Shown here piece after piece: positions 29,858-41,758 of a stretch of 64,000 bases of DNA. The position numbers were made by a program, and so were the translations under genes. Origin of the DNA: Bimuria novae-zelandiae CBS 107.79 (Eukaryota > Ascomycota > Dothideomycetes > Pleosporales > Didymosphaeriaceae); assembly GCA_010015655.1 (NCBI GenBank), contig ML976662.1, forward strand, positions 990,818-1,054,817. The letters are read 5' to 3'. The number at the start of each line of letters is the position of its first letter. Position 1 is the stretch's first letter. The notes beneath the pieces were generated by a model, which was not told where the DNA came from, made no database searches, and saw only the letters and a list, made by a program, of their open reading frames with translations.

Positions 29858-31889
29858 CTAAGCGTCCAAATTTAGGTTCTCCAACAACCGGTCGATCTTA
29901 CCCAGAAGAATCTGATAGTTTATCGCATCTTGCGCGAACTCGTCGCCCGCGATCTCGCCATCCAGCGTCCTGATCGCGCCGACAGCCAACTGCTCTTCGA
30001 TCTCTTTCTCAAGCATGCCCCCATTTTTTACCTCCTTTTGAATCACGCCACCCTCCTCTTTCTCATCCTTGACACCCAAATCCTCCAGTGCCTCCGCAAT
30101 CGCATCCGCGTCATCCCCGCCCTGATCCATCATCTCATCCAACCCGCTGTCCTCGAAACGCAGCCGGAACCGATCAGAGAGGTAATACCGAATGTCGTCT
30201 ACCAACTCGACGGTGTCTGTCTCCTGACGCGCTGTCACTCTGCGCGCAGACTCCTGCACGATTTCCGCGAACTCGGGCGTGTCGATGTACCGCTCGAGCC
30301 TATACGCAATATACCGCGCGCCAAACTCTTCTAACCTCTGCACCCTCGTATCCCATCCCGCTCGGATAACCTCGTAAATATCAAGCATCTCCTCTTGATC
30401 CGTTTCGCCCCTCGGATTTTCGCTCTCTACCGTGGACGAGTTGCCGTTGCCGAGCGTGGAGATGATGAGCGCGGCGCGTTGTTTCAGCTTTTCGATGAAA
30501 AGCTGGTCGGCGGTGAAGAGCACGTCGATGGCGACGTCGAGACCGAAGTCGGAGCGCTCGGTGTAGAGGAATGTGAGGATCGTTTCGAGGACCTTTGGTG
30601 AGCAGTCGAGGGTTACGATCTGGAGGTAGGGCGTTTGTTGGGCCTCGCGGAAGGGGGATGTGAACATCGTGGAGAAGTATTCGGAGCGGAGGAGCATGGC
30701 TTTGTGGGCGGGGTAGATTGTTGATTTGCGCAGCCGGCGGGAGGGCGTGGGTGAGCTTGAGGACGACGGAACAGGGAGGCCTAGGATGTTGCGCGTGGGT
30801 GGTGTCGATGACTCTGATGGGCCAGGTGAAGCCTCTGTTGCGGCTGATACGTGATCTTCCTCTTCGTCGTCGTCATCGGCTCGGAGCAGGATGTCGGCGT
30901 ATATGGAATTGTGTCGATCCCACTTGAGGTCGTCGACTTTGGCTGTTTCAACCTCCACCTTGTTCCTCAGCACGTTCTCTTTGAACCAGACCTCGAGCTG
31001 ATCTCGACCACGAATCAATTCGTCTGTCCGCTTCTGCCGTAAAAGCCGTCGGTCTGACACTTCCGTGATATCTTCAAACAGCCTGTCCATCTCAAGTTGC
31101 CGCCCGATTTTGTCGATGCCATTGAGCACATGGAGTTCTTCCTCATCGCTCAGACCACGCATTACTCTCCGCATTGATACCTCAGAAAAGTACAGATATT
31201 GCGTCGCCACGGCGAGCGACTCGGTTGGTATCTTGTCTGGGAGTTTCCATGTCGTCGTGTTCGGTGCGGCGCTGAGCTTCTTCGCAAAGTACGGTGACCG
31301 AGCGGCGAGAAGAAACTTGTGCAGGTGCAAGCTCTGATCGTACGTGGTAATGGTGATGTCGGCAGTCTTTGGTTCCGGGCGCGTAAGGAGGGAGGTGATG
31401 TGCGCGGCGAGGGGCTGCAACGGGTTGGTGGACTTTGCGTAGTCGTAGGAGAGCAGGAGATTGCGTATTCGGTCGTTCAGCGCGTTGTAAAGGCATCGCT
31501 CGCCTTGGAATGTGTCGCGCTCACACAATGCGCCATTTTCAAGCAGCAATTGAATGACCTCGTAGTGTCCACAGAGACTAGCCTTATGAGAAACGGTTAC
31601 TACCGGGGAACAAACGCAAGCCCATTGCCATGGGAGCAGGAGTGGAGCGAAACGGGGCGCGTACCAGAATCAGCGGCGTGTAGTCGTGCCGGTCCCGTGC
31701 GTTGACGTTCACGCCAGCCTGGATCATTTCCTGGCACACCTTCAGATCGCCCCGCCGACATGCTTCACAGAACTGGCGGAACGTTTCAGACGTATCGAGC
31801 GGATTGTCCTCCTTGAGCTGCCCCGAAGAGATGGCCTGGTTCTCGGTCGCGAGCGCCCGCTCAATCTCAAACTTCTTCTTGGTTTCCAT
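29858..31889 (-). CDS. Ankyrin and tandem BTB/POZ domain protein (ABTB1/BPOZ-like)
   Basis: Exons 31889-31665 and 31582-29858; 649 residues, junction in frame (LIL | ASLCGH) and the intron has GTACGC...AAG ends. The N-terminal 110 residues hold ankyrin repeats (FCEACRRGDLKVCQEMIQAG; GHYEVIQLLLENGA). A first BTB domain follows (DITITTYDQSLHLHKFLLAA), then a disordered acidic linker, then a second BTB (PAHKAMLLRSEYFSTMFTSP; ETILTFLYTE). This ankyrin-BTB-BTB order is that of animal ABTB1/BPOZ and the yeast YIL001W family, proposed Cullin-3 adaptors or translation-factor binders. The C-terminus is acidic. The gene is divergent from nimA, 351 bp apart. Confidence 0.88.
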
Positions 31890-32240
31890 GGTGGCAAAGT
31901 GAGCATTCAACGTCAGAGAACGCAAAAGCGCACATCGCGATGAAGCACGATGGTGGCGTCGGCGATTAGATTAGATTAGGTCCGATCCGCGCAGCGTGAC
32001 ACGCTTGCCTAGTTTGCGCCCGAGCGCTGCGTTGCCAGTAGCGACGGCCGTAAACAGACGAAACTAACAAACGCCTGTTGGCAGGCATAACCTCACTGGT
32101 CCTCACCTTGGCCACACCCATTGCATACATTCGCCCGGCTTCGCGCTGTATCTTTCCACCACTCTACTAACCTACAGCTTACCCGCCCAACCATTACCTT
32201 CGCTACATCATTGATGATATAGCATAAAAACACATTCATC
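31890..32240. promoter_or_regulatory. Divergent promoter region, BTB gene / nimA
   Basis: The 351 bp between the two starts must hold both promoters. It contains a short ATTAG tandem repeat at about 31964-31978 and pyrimidine-rich tracts near the nimA start. No specific binding site can be supported. Confidence 0.5.
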
Positions 32241-34631
32241 ATGCCGGAAACCGCCGAGGACAAGTACGACGTCCTGGAAAAGATTGGTACAGTCGCGCCG
32301 CATTCCTTCCAGCTGCAGCGCATACTGATGCATCGCAGGTCATGGCTCGTTCGGCATTATCCGAAAGGTGAAGCGGAAGGACGACGGCTACATCATGTGC
32401 CGCAAAGAGATCTCTTACTCGAAGATGTCGCCAAAGGAGAAAGAACAGCTGCAGTCAGAGCTGAACATCTTGAAGGATCTCGTACACCCAAATATCGTCC
32501 GATACTATGAGCGCGAGCATCTTAAGGCGTCGCAAGACCTACATCTCTACATGGAGTACTGCGGCAATGGCGACCTTAGCCGCGTCATTCAAGGGTATAA
32601 GAACAAGGGCCGACACGCCGAAGAGGAATTCGTCTGGTCTATCTTGAGTCAAATTGTCAGCGCACTGTACCGATGTCATTACGGCCAGGACCCGCCCCCG
32701 GCAGGGCAGGATGTCATGGGTCTTACCCCCGACGCAAAGCCGGTGCGGGACCGCAGCAGGCCTATGATCCTGCATCGCGATCTAAAGCCAGAGAACAGTA
32801 AGCCCCTTCTTCTACCCCTTCATGTTATTAGCCTGGAGACCACCTAGAACGGCATTTACTAATTGTGGCAGTCTTTCTTGATTCCGACAACTCCGTCAAG
32901 CTCGGGGACTTCGGTCTCTCGAAGATCCTTCAGTCACACGACTTCGCTTCCACCTACGTCGGCACGCCCTTCTACATGTCCCCAGAGATTTGCAAGGCAG
33001 AGCAGTACGGCCCGCATTCGGACATCTGGGCCCTCGGCTGCATTATATACGAGATGTGTACGAACCAGCCGCCATTTAATGCGCGGACGCATCTGGAGTT
33101 GATCCAGAAAATTCGAGCGGGCAGGTACCCTGCAATTCCAGCGAAATACTCCCCCGATCTGGTCAAGGTGATCGCGTCCTGCTTACAGGTGTCGCCTTCG
33201 AATCGGCCAGACACTGCACAACTCTTGAACCTGCCCATAGTCAAGTTGATGCGCAAGGAGCAAGAGGTCGTTACAATCAGCAAAGATCTTAAAGATCAAG
33301 AGAAGCGCCTCGTAGAGAGGGAGAAAGCTTTCGATGTTAAGGTTATCAACATGCGTAAAGATCTCAATGACCAGCTCCGACGGGAGTGGGAGGTGAAGGC
33401 TCAGCTCGAAATCGAGAAGAGGGTCAAGTTCGAGGTTGAGCGGAGGTACCAAGCGGAACTCAAGAAACTCCAAGACACATTCGAATCCGAAGTGAAGGCA
33501 CAGGTAGAGAAGGCGCTGAAGAAGTATCCCGCTCGGCCAAGCACATCGCCCCGGCTCGCTCCACGCTCAAACACGCCAATACAGCCCGCTGACCAAGGTG
33601 TATTGTTCCCGAACGAGGGCGATACCACCATCATCAACGGCTCGACCAGCACGATAGGCACGAATGGGTCGGACTGGGCAAGTGGAACCGACATCTCTTC
33701 TCTGTCTATCGATGACTCGATCGATGACATTCCCGTTCAAAATGTAAGCATCTCCCTTTCGTACCATCACCCTTTTCAACACAGAGCGCTAAACTATTTA
33801 CAGGGCCCCGTCAAAGTTACCAACCCTCTACCAAAGAAGAAAGCGCGCATGCCTCTCACTCGCGCTAGGACAATGGCAGGACCCGCAACCCAGGCACCAC
33901 CCTCGCCGATGGATGTCCAGATGGGTGAAGCTTCTCCCGCATCGGCCTCTCTCGCAATGAGCGGCCTCTCCTTATCGCCACGCCGCGAGAAGCAATCCAG
34001 TAAAAATATTTTTGCCGCCGCGAAGGAGGCGGCGAAGAGGTGGGAGGGCGAAGTTCCTCCATCGCCTACCGAGGATGACTGGAACGCCGATCTCGACGAA
34101 GATGATACCCCCGCACTACCCTCCCCGACCCGCTCACGAAGCGGCTCAGGCGGTCGCAGGTCAAATGAAGATCCCTTCAAGGTTCTTGCTGCGGCCCAGA
34201 AGCCCCTCTCTAAGCCTACGGCGCGTCTCGTAACGGCACCCTCTCTTGCGCCAAAGTCACGCCCACACTCTACAGTACCCATCGTCGCCACCTCACCATC
34301 TCGCGCCCGTTCACAGCCGTCGACTAGCAGTCCCGTGCGTAGAACCGCTAGACCAGCTGAGACGTCTGGCATGCTCAAGAAGAAGACACCGGCAAACGGC
34401 TCTCGACCCCTAGGCCGTACGCTGGTCGAGCTCCAGCAGGCGCGTGGAATTCCCCATACCGTGAGTGAAGACGAGGGTAAGCGCGGAATGCGCACTGGGA
34501 CTAAGAGCCCCGCCAAGACGAGGAGCGCAGTCAACACTCGCGAGCTGAAGCCTGCCGTGGTGTGGAACCCAGAGGAGTGCGACGAGATGCCCAGCCCATT
34601 CATCGTCAAGACGAAGAAGCTCGTCATGTGA
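32241..34631 (+). CDS. nimA: NIMA-family mitotic Ser/Thr kinase
   Basis: Exons 32241-32286, 32339-32797, 32872-33743, 33804-34631; 734 residues, every junction in frame. The kinase domain spans about residues 11-300: glycine loop KIGHGSFGIIRK, CRKEIS lysine, catalytic HRDLKPEN at about 161-168, DFGLSK at 181-186, GTPFYMSPE activation segment. The Pro-rich insert between YRCHYG and the HRD motif (about 40 residues, with PPPAGQDVMGL) is characteristic of Aspergillus NIMA and relatives. A coiled coil follows (VTISKDLKDQEKRLVEREKA to about residue 400), then a disordered basic tail with SP sites. NIMA controls entry into mitosis with Cdk1 and is degraded at mitotic exit. Length is close to A. nidulans NIMA (about 700). 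Intron 3 is 60 bp, so it reads open if retained. Confidence 0.95.
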
Positions 34632-35525
34632 AGGAAGAGATCGGTGTCGAGGGTTCAGAAATTCAACGTCAAGAAGAAAAGGTAAAGTTTCCCCTACACA
34701 ATATGCCCTCTCCCATTATCCATTATCTGTTTTCTGCATTTGGCGTTTTGAAGTTGGAGGCGGCTTCGGCCCTGGTGTACGGAATGGACAACGTCGCTGC
34801 GTGACGCACGCGTTGATACGACTTTATGGATGAACGGACGGAAGGCTTGGAGCGTAATACACCGGTCGAAAAGGTATGTTGGTTGAGCTTTTCAGGGCGG
34901 TGAGTCTTGGCATACTGCGCTGCATTCAAGGGGAGTACGGATTTTGTTTGTCGGTGCTCGGGGTGGATCTTGCGATGGAAGGAAGCATGGGTTGGAAAGG
35001 GGCGCGTGGGCGATTGTGGGGTGTACGGTGGCGGATCGCGTGCCTGTCTGCTCTGATCTCTTCCCTTTGTCTTGGTCATCTTCAGCGGCATTCATGTTCG
35101 ACATTCATGTTCGACATTTTCTTCTGGGGTGGTTGGGCATTTTAGCATCTTTTGCGAGGTGTTTGTTTATGAGGATGGGGGCGTCTTTGTATGATGTGCA
35201 TTGAGGGGTTCTTGTGTAACCTAGGCATTTCAATGGTTGTATGTTCACAACGGTGTGGGTTTGAATGGTGTGATGTCTGGCTTGTATTGGGATAGGCGCG
35301 TAGAGTACGCTGAGTATCCTGATGGTCTTCTCTGTCAGGACTTGGGGCTGTCCAGCCTGTATTTGGCTGGGGGACGCTTCCACGCGGGAATGATGCGTAG
35401 CATCCTCTACCTTTTGTCCAGAAGCCTATCTTTTCCTCTCAACGGACTTTTTTATGCCACGGTCTGCCGTGGCTTCGAGAAGCCGCGAAGGACGGAATAG
35501 TTTAACTCAACCGACCACCACATCC
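34632..35525. other. Intergenic region between convergent nimA and RRP43
   Basis: Shared 3' flank of about 900 bp. TG-rich stretches occur on the plus strand. No gene recognised. Confidence 0.5.
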
Positions 35526-36656
35526 TCAAGGCTTCCCATTAATGGCTTTTTCAACCTCCGCCCAGCGATCCACTGCCCGCTTAACCAGGCCCTTCATGGT
35601 CTCCCTATCCACCACTCCTCCACCGCTCTTCTCCACCCGCCGTACGATCCCGTCTTTCGTCCCCTTCTTCCCACTACTGCAGTCCACAACCACACACACT
35701 CTCTCCCGACACACGCTCTCCTCAAACGCATCCGGGTCGCTCAGCACCCAATCAACCTCGTGATCGTCTTCCCCGCTCTCATTCCACTCGCGCTTCCCCT
35801 CGAACATCGCGAACGTCGACGGTATAGGCAGACCTCTCAGCGTGAGCGCATGCGCCTCCTTCGGATCATCATCGCACAGAATTGTCTCGAGGTCCTCGTC
35901 CCAGAATGCGCGCGGTATCACGCTGTTCTTGAGTGCGGCTAGCACGGCCAGCCACGCGGCGTCGAACACGTTGCCGTCGATGCTGATGTAGAAGATGTCG
36001 ATGTAGAGGACCCAGTAGCCCTTTAGTTGGGGCGTAGGGTCAGCATCGGGGTCTTCGGGGTTACTGGGTGGCGTGTAGAGGATGCGCAGATCGGAGAGGC
36101 GGACGAGGGAGGTGGAGAGGAGGAGGGAGCATACGCGCGTTATGAGGGTTTGTGCGAAGGAGGTGGGTGCGGATCCGGGGATGTGCGCGGGGGTGCTGCC
36201 GGTGGAGAGCTCCACGTTGGGGACGAGGAGGCGGAGGGTGGATATTTCTTCGCGTTCGCGTTCGAGTTCGTCGTCCGAGCTGTCTGGGCTGGACGCATAG
36301 TCGGTGGTCCCTTGGACGTCTTCTTCTCGTAGTATCTCGGCACGCACTCCGCAGACGGCGCTGGTGTTTCCCAGCCGCACTACGGTGGAGCCATTGCAGT
36401 GCGTGAGACTGCCTGTGTTGACGCCGACGCGGCGGAATTCGTGTGCGGTGCGGGTGTTGGCGCGGAGAGGCGCTTTGGAGGGCTTGGACGCAGAGAGGTG
36501 CGCTTGGAGGAAGGGGTGAGGGGCGACGGCGGCGAAGATGGGGCGCGGGAATGTGAGGGCCGGCGTAGGGGTTGAAGGTGCGGTTGTTGCTGCCATTGTG
36601 CGGGTTCGAATTGTGGTGGGGTGCGCGGGGACGTGTTGGAGAGTGATGGGCGCCAT
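35526..36656 (-). CDS. RRP43: Exosome complex subunit Rrp43 (RNase PH fold)
   Basis: 376 residues, one exon. It has the RNase PH-like core of the exosome ring: PHPFLQAHL near the N-terminus, then TGSLTHCNGSTVVRLGNTSA, the conserved strand-turn of the family, RLSDLRILY, KGYWVLYIDIFYISIDGNVF and DAAWLAVLAALKN. Rrp43 is one of six catalytically inactive ring subunits that thread RNA to Rrp44/Dis3 in the nucleus and cytoplasm. No phosphorolytic active-site residues are expected and none is claimed. Fungal-specific acidic inserts (SSPDSSDDELERE; NESGEDDHE) enlarge it relative to yeast. The ATG at 36596 (MAATTAPSTP) is an alternative start; the first 20 residues are poorly conserved in look. Confidence 0.88.
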   Translation of the reverse strand: MAPITLQHVPAHPTTIRTRTMAATTAPSTPTPALTFPRPIFAAVAPHPFLQAHLSASKPSKAPLRANTRTAHEFRRVGVNTGSLTHCNGSTVVRLGNTSAVCGVRAEILREEDVQGTTDYASSPDSSDDELEREREEISTLRLLVPNVELSTGSTPAHIPGSAPTSFAQTLITRVCSLLLSTSLVRLSDLRILYTPPSNPEDPDADPTPQLKGYWVLYIDIFYISIDGNVFDAAWLAVLAALKNSVIPRAFWDEDLETILCDDDPKEAHALTLRGLPIPSTFAMFEGKREWNESGEDDHEVDWVLSDPDAFEESVCRERVCVVVDCSSGKKGTKDGIVRRVEKSGGGVVDRETMKGLVKRAVDRWAEVEKAINGKP

Positions 36657-36854
36657 GGGGGAATTTTCGCGCTAGCGCACGTGAGCACGCGGAAAGTTGG
36701 GAAAGCGCGAATACTGCCAGCTCCATCCCCTGCGCCCTCACTCGTTATGTCCTTCTCAGCTCCTTGTTAGCGGTCGTATGTGCGCTGAATGTTCCAATTG
36801 TACATACGATTTGATCCTGCTCTTCATCGCACCCTTTGACTTGCTAGCACGGCC

Positions 36855-38311
36855 ATGTTATTCGCTCGCATAGCGCGCCGCCATTCCTTCCGTTTTCAAT
36901 TGTCCTCTGTTTCATGCCGCCGACTGACGAACTACACAAAATCGTCTCCGAAGACTATCTACAATGGCTTGAAATCGCGAATTCGATCCATGAAAGTTCC
37001 CGCAGACACTTCTGAAATCGCAGGAGAATTCGACTGGAACAGCGAAGCAAAGTATATCACCTCTTACAGCTGGAACAGTGATGGAATACATGTCGCCGGT
37101 AATCTTACAGTTGTGCGGAAGGTGCATCATAGACTCACAGGATGATAGGAAAGCCACCAAAGTGGGACCCTCCGGCTGTCCCGTTTGAGTTGGAAGAACA
37201 TCGTAAGAAGGTCTCTTCGAGAGAATCCGTCCTGATTCGGTCTATGCACGGAGTTGCATGACAATGCGTTACAGGCTCTTGACTAAGGTACGAGACTGTA
37301 CCCCGTTTAGGCCTTGCGTACACTGGTATTGATCGTGTCCAAGTTCAATCATCGGTGAGTCTTGCACCAGTAGGCATACTAATTTCACGCGGAACAATGA
37401 TGGCTTTGTCCTGCGCATTCATGCCTGGCGGAAAGTTCCTTCAGACTCAACGTCTATATCTATCCATGGTGAGGAATACGCTTGTAATCGATCAGTTCAG
37501 TCCCACGCATTTTGCAGACTTCACGGAAAACAAAGCGAAGGCTGATCCTATTCGAGCCACACACCTTTTCGAAGCCGCCTGCACCACTCCCGATGTTCAG
37601 GTGCCTCAAGCGACTCATCGAGTTATGATTCAGTCCGACATGGGGCCCCTAAGACTAGCTCTTGAGTTCAATGCAGTCGCTTTTGAGGACGTATCGACTG
37701 GCGACGCTCCGGTCAGGCCATCCGTCGACAAAGAGCAACTCCCCCCAGGTACCAGCACAGGTACAAGCTCTGTGTTGTAAACGGACAATCATGACAACGT
37801 TTTCCCTGCAGGTCCCGGCATATTACCAGAGCAGCTCGTTGAGATGAAGACATCTCGTAAATCGAACACAAAAGGGCCTGGCAAGAATCGCATAATCACT
37901 ATCAGGGCAAACCTTTAAGTATGGCTGTCCCGAACGTCCGTCACCTACTAGGGCGAATTAAATCAAAAGTCCCAGCGTTGCCTCCAGATAACGAAGCATA
38001 CACATGAGTTGGCATCATTGATACCAAGAGTGCAGAAGATCATCCGACAGTTGTGTAGCTTACTCGTCGAGATGGGAGCCGTTACCAAAGCCTCCCGCCA
38101 CGGCGTCGTCGTGTGCACATTCGAAGCGCTCGGACAGGAGCTGCAATTTTGGGAGCCGGAATTCGATGAAGCGGTGCTAGAGTCGAATGGAGTTCAGGAG
38201 CACCTTCGAGTAAGAAAACAACGCTTCTCTGACCAAAATATTCGTCGATATTGGCCCCGGGAAGAGATTTGGACAATAATCGGCTATAAGTGGACCGAAG
38301 CTCCGGAATAG
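36855..38311 (+). CDS. Unresolved multi-exon gene or decayed gene, fungal hypothetical family
   Basis: Coding-looking segments: 36855-37098, joined in frame by a 50-bp intron (37099-37148) to 37149 onward, giving EFDWNSEAKYITSYSWNSDG...VAGKPPKWDPPAVPFEL. The motif pair (SYxW ... PGxPPKWxPPxxPF) is one I associate with a fungal family often labelled geranylgeranyl pyrophosphate synthetase-like, a label without evidence of that activity. Further matching segments are 37355-37780 (FEAACTTPD, THRVMIQSDMGPLRLALEFNAVA) and 38009-38311 (LASLIPRVQKIIRQLCSLLV). I could not join the last three blocks with clean splice sites; stops intervene near 37260 and 37790. Either further introns were missed or the gene is decaying. 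No enzymatic function is implied. Confidence 0.4.
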
Positions 38312-38626
38312 CCTTCGACTTCATCCGCGACGATTAATGAGGAAATCTCTAGAGGTCCAAACTAGAAGAGACCTACTCCGCGCCACCCAGCTCATAATGG
38401 TGGCAATGCAGTCAGTCAGTAACAATTCATATGCTGCACAAGAAACTACACGTCTAGGTGTGCGAAATAGAAGGATCTTATGAGATCATCGATCGACTGA
38501 TCTTGGACTATCCAAAGCTGTGCTGGCTGGAAACGTAGTTTGCAAGCTGCAGGTTCACTATTCTCGCGAGTCCTTGCTAGGGCACTGTGGCGGCGTCCTG
38601 CTTACTACGCGGTCAGAGTGAAACAC
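38312..38626. other. Intergenic region left of the Tc1-like element
   Basis: No gene recognised. Confidence 0.4.
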
Positions 38627-38666
38627 CAGGTGGCGAGCTAATTCGTGATCGGTGTACGTAAGCAGC
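38627..38666 (+). repeat. Tc1-like element left terminal inverted repeat
   Basis: CAGGTGGCGAGCTAATTCG followed by TGATCGGTGTACGTAAGCA; inverted match to the right end with two transition-type differences. Confidence 0.85.
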
Positions 38667-38748
38667 ACTAGCCATCAACAACAGCCCCTCCATCTACAAC
38701 AAAACTTCACCCTTACACCAATCACCCAAATCTCGTCCGATTCCTACA

Positions 38749-40065
38749 ATGAGCAGCTCAATCGACGCGCCGCGAACGCCTAAACGCTCTAAACCTAATA
38801 TCTAATATACTACGCCTACGAAATCAGCCTACCTACACTGTTGTAGCCACCGGGCAAATGGCGAGACTATTAACAATGTTAACAAGCTATTTTAAATCTC
38901 TAAGGCTACAGGCAGACATTAGAGGCGTTAATAACATAAGCTAGGTATAGAGATCGCGCAAAGGCGTACACATAAGCCTTTAGCTAAGCTTAATAGCAAC
39001 AAGCTCAGGAGAGCTTTTTAAACGCCTATATAAGTTCTTAAACATATAGCAGAGCCTAAGGAGAATCCCTACAGTCAACGCCCGCTTACCTATTAAGCTA
39101 AAAAGTATAGTGTTAAGCTCTCTAAGTGTCAGTTATAATATAACTTTAGTCAACAACTTAACGCTCACATGTACATAGCGCCCTACAGTAATCCTTTAAT
39201 AGACGCCAACAAAGCTGCGCGCGTACAGTATGGCCAGCAGAACAAGGATCTGCCTATTACAGGTTACTAGGATCAAGTTTTCTTCACTAATGAGGCTTAT
39301 TTTAACCCACATAAGCGCCTCTAAAAGCCTCGTCAGCTGCGTCGACGCGGGCAGCAAAAACAATACAGAAAAGTCACTAATATGCAGCCTCGGAGCGCTC
39401 CTAGGGGTCAGGTTTTACACATATACACCTGCGTCAACTAGGACTTCAAATCAGAGCTCTACTTTTATAACAACAACAAAGAGATGCCTACAGTTGTTAA
39501 GCCTCCGCCAAAACCTCGCAAAAGAATGTATAAGTCCTCTTAGCAGTACGAAAAGCGCGTACAAGAATAGGAGGCTTATAAGCCTCCCAAAGTTAACGTA
39601 GATCCTTAAGGGAACTATATAACATAAGCCTACTATACAGAGTATGTACTGCCTATATATATTAAGATCCTTAACAACGCGCGCACTCGTAATCCTTATA
39701 AATATCCTATTCTATAAGAAGATAATAACCTATCGCATAGTACAAGATTAAAACACAATATTACGTGTATATTTAAGATATCTTAAGGAGTGCGGCTCCT
39801 TATACACCCAGGGAGGTCACCAGATCTCAATCCTACAGAAGGATGCTGGCTCATTCTTAAAGAAAAGGCCAAAAGGCGTCTCCACAAGCCATGTGCAGGT
39901 GAGACGCCTTGGGATGGGACTATAAAACACCTTAAGGATATACTACAGCAAATATAGGATGAGATCTCTATTAATAAGATTAGGGAGCTTATTAAGGAGA
40001 TGCCAGATCGCTGCCAAAGGCTTATAGAAACTGGCGGCGAGAAGATACGCTCACAACACTGGTAA
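38749..40065 (+). pseudogene. Degenerate Tc1-like (IS630/Tc1) transposase
   Basis: Starts MSSSIDAPRTPKRSKP at 38749. Near 39230-39330 the frame reads YGQQNKDLPITG then VFFTNEAYFNPHKRL, where active enzymes have TDEAHFNP; the first catalytic Asp is now Asn. Near 39720 QEDNNLSHSTR holds the second Asp, and near 39820 HPGRSPDLNPTEGCW holds the Glu, followed by LILKEKAKRRL. The end is SQHW at 40063. At least a dozen stop codons interrupt it. Confidence 0.83.
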
Positions 40066-40247
40066 ATATACTATACATATCCTATATACTGTAGAGATCC
40101 TGAGATCTTAACACCAAATCTAAGCTCTACGCGTCAGATTTAAGCTTTAAAATCAAGTTTAGCCTTAAAATCAAGTCAATATGCGTTAAGAACCTCAGAA
40201 TTTCAACTTTGTATAGTAATTACTATAGGAGAACAAAATTTGGCGGT

Positions 40248-40287
40248 TGTGCTTACATAAACCGATCACGAATTAGCTCGCCACCTG
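40248..40287 (-). repeat. Tc1-like element right terminal inverted repeat
   Basis: Inverted copy of 38627-38666. Confidence 0.85.
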
Positions 40288-41758
40288 ATGGAAACGGGTT
40301 GCTGCTGAATGTTGATTTGCTAAGCACGCAAATCGATTCGTCCTCAGCACAAGCGGGACTTGGAATGCTGGCCAACGCTCTTGCTTTACCAAATCAACGT
40401 CTTAGTAAACCTTCTCCGACCGATATCCATTAGTGAATTCATTCGAAGCTTCGCCAATCGGTGTTCTCGTCACATCATTGTCGGTTTGTAGCGTCGCCGT
40501 TCTGTGCTACACACACCGTGCAACGTCAAACAATTAAAATACTTATAACTTCGTTGTATATACAGGGACCGCCTCTACGAACATCGCCTGCAAAAAGTAA
40601 GAGTGCGCTCACCCACATCTAATGCTGCCAACATCACGTGCCTCGCCTCGAGACGACGGACAAGATTGCTCGAACAATCGAATACGTCCTGCCGCCCCGA
40701 GAGCATGGGTAGGCCGAATTCAACGCTTGTCTTAGTGGTTTCTTCTTACAAGATAAAATTTCTCCCACCGGGGCGCTGTGTCTTCATTAGGCGTTGGCAC
40801 GGGAGGACGTCTGAGGTCGCCGACCATGACGAATTCGTGAGTAAGTGGAGCCGAAGCCTAAGCTACAAGCGGCAACGGCCGCCCGTATATCTTATTGGGC
40901 ACACGTGGGAACATTTTCAGAAGAGTAAATTAAAACGACGATCTGCCGAAACATACGTCAAAAAAATTTCGCGTTTGTTCTTGTTCTTGCTCTCCTTCGA
41001 CGGCGAACTGGGGCGCATTTGTTGACAAGGAAGTCTAGGGAGAAGATACGAGGATTTATCTCATTCGTGAAACTTCCTTAAGGAATATCACTGCAGGTTG
41101 GTGTGGAGATTGCAAGGCCCCAAGACGTCTAGTGCGATCCTGCTGTGATACCCTAAGCAGAGGATGTCGGCGAGCTTTGCGCAGGAAGACGGCGAGGACA
41201 CGCGTGTCCGCGATTGTATAACACACCGTCCTCAAACGTCGAGCAATCTCGAATGTCACGCAAACATCGCGTACGGCAAAGGGGCTGTCGTATTAATTCA
41301 GTATGGTACGCCCAACTGACAGTGACAGGCGGACAGAAGCATGAAAGAATTGTGGCTGCAAGCCCACCACCAGGGTTCCGGCAACCAGAGCGTGCAGACC
41401 ATGCTTGCGCTTAGCCGAATTGGGGTATCGTTGTTAGGTGCAGTGGTGAAGATCTCGGTGCGAACGCCACCGAACCGCACGAACTCTGTGATAGCCATGG
41501 CCGTACCGTCGCTAACGCATAGGGTGGGGCTTGGGCTTGAGCGTTTGGTCGGCGAGTGGGGACTGGGGAGCGTCGCTTCCTGACCTGGAAGTGACCTAAG
41601 GCGATGGGCGCCTTCCGACTGTTTGTCTCTTGCTGTGTCTCACTTATTCTCCGTCATACAGGGACCTACTATCAACTTCGTGGAAAGAAAGGAACAAAGC
41701 ATGCGCTCATTCCATGACTCTGTATAACGTGTAAGGAACTTGAAGCGTCTCTGGTGAT
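40288..41758. other. Gene-poor region
   Basis: 1.5 kb with only short unsupported frames (for example 40603-41025 plus, 140 codons, no recognised domain). It holds the promoter side of the YeeE/YedE transporter. Confidence 0.45.

Larger units (their letters stand above)
38627..40287 (+). mobile_element. Tc1/mariner-like element, decayed
   Basis: Inverted repeats of about 40 bp (CAGGTGGCGAGCTAATTCG outward-in) bound 1661 bp. The plus strand carries a degraded transposase. I could not identify a TA duplication at the ends (flanks AC and AT), so the exact termini may be a few bases further out (CACCAGG versus CATCAGG) or the target site has mutated. The interior is AT- and stop-rich, the terminal repeats much less so. 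Confidence 0.85.

Noticed and set aside
33794..34627. 277-codon minus-strand frame opposite nimA
   Set aside because: Antisense of the disordered nimA tail, low-complexity and without a domain.
34723..35500. Several overlapping 60-122-codon frames after nimA
   Set aside because: Located in the convergent 3' flank, on both strands, without splice logic or domains.
40603..41025. 140-codon plus-strand frame
   Set aside because: Basic, unstructured, no family likeness or splice partners; not supportable as a gene.
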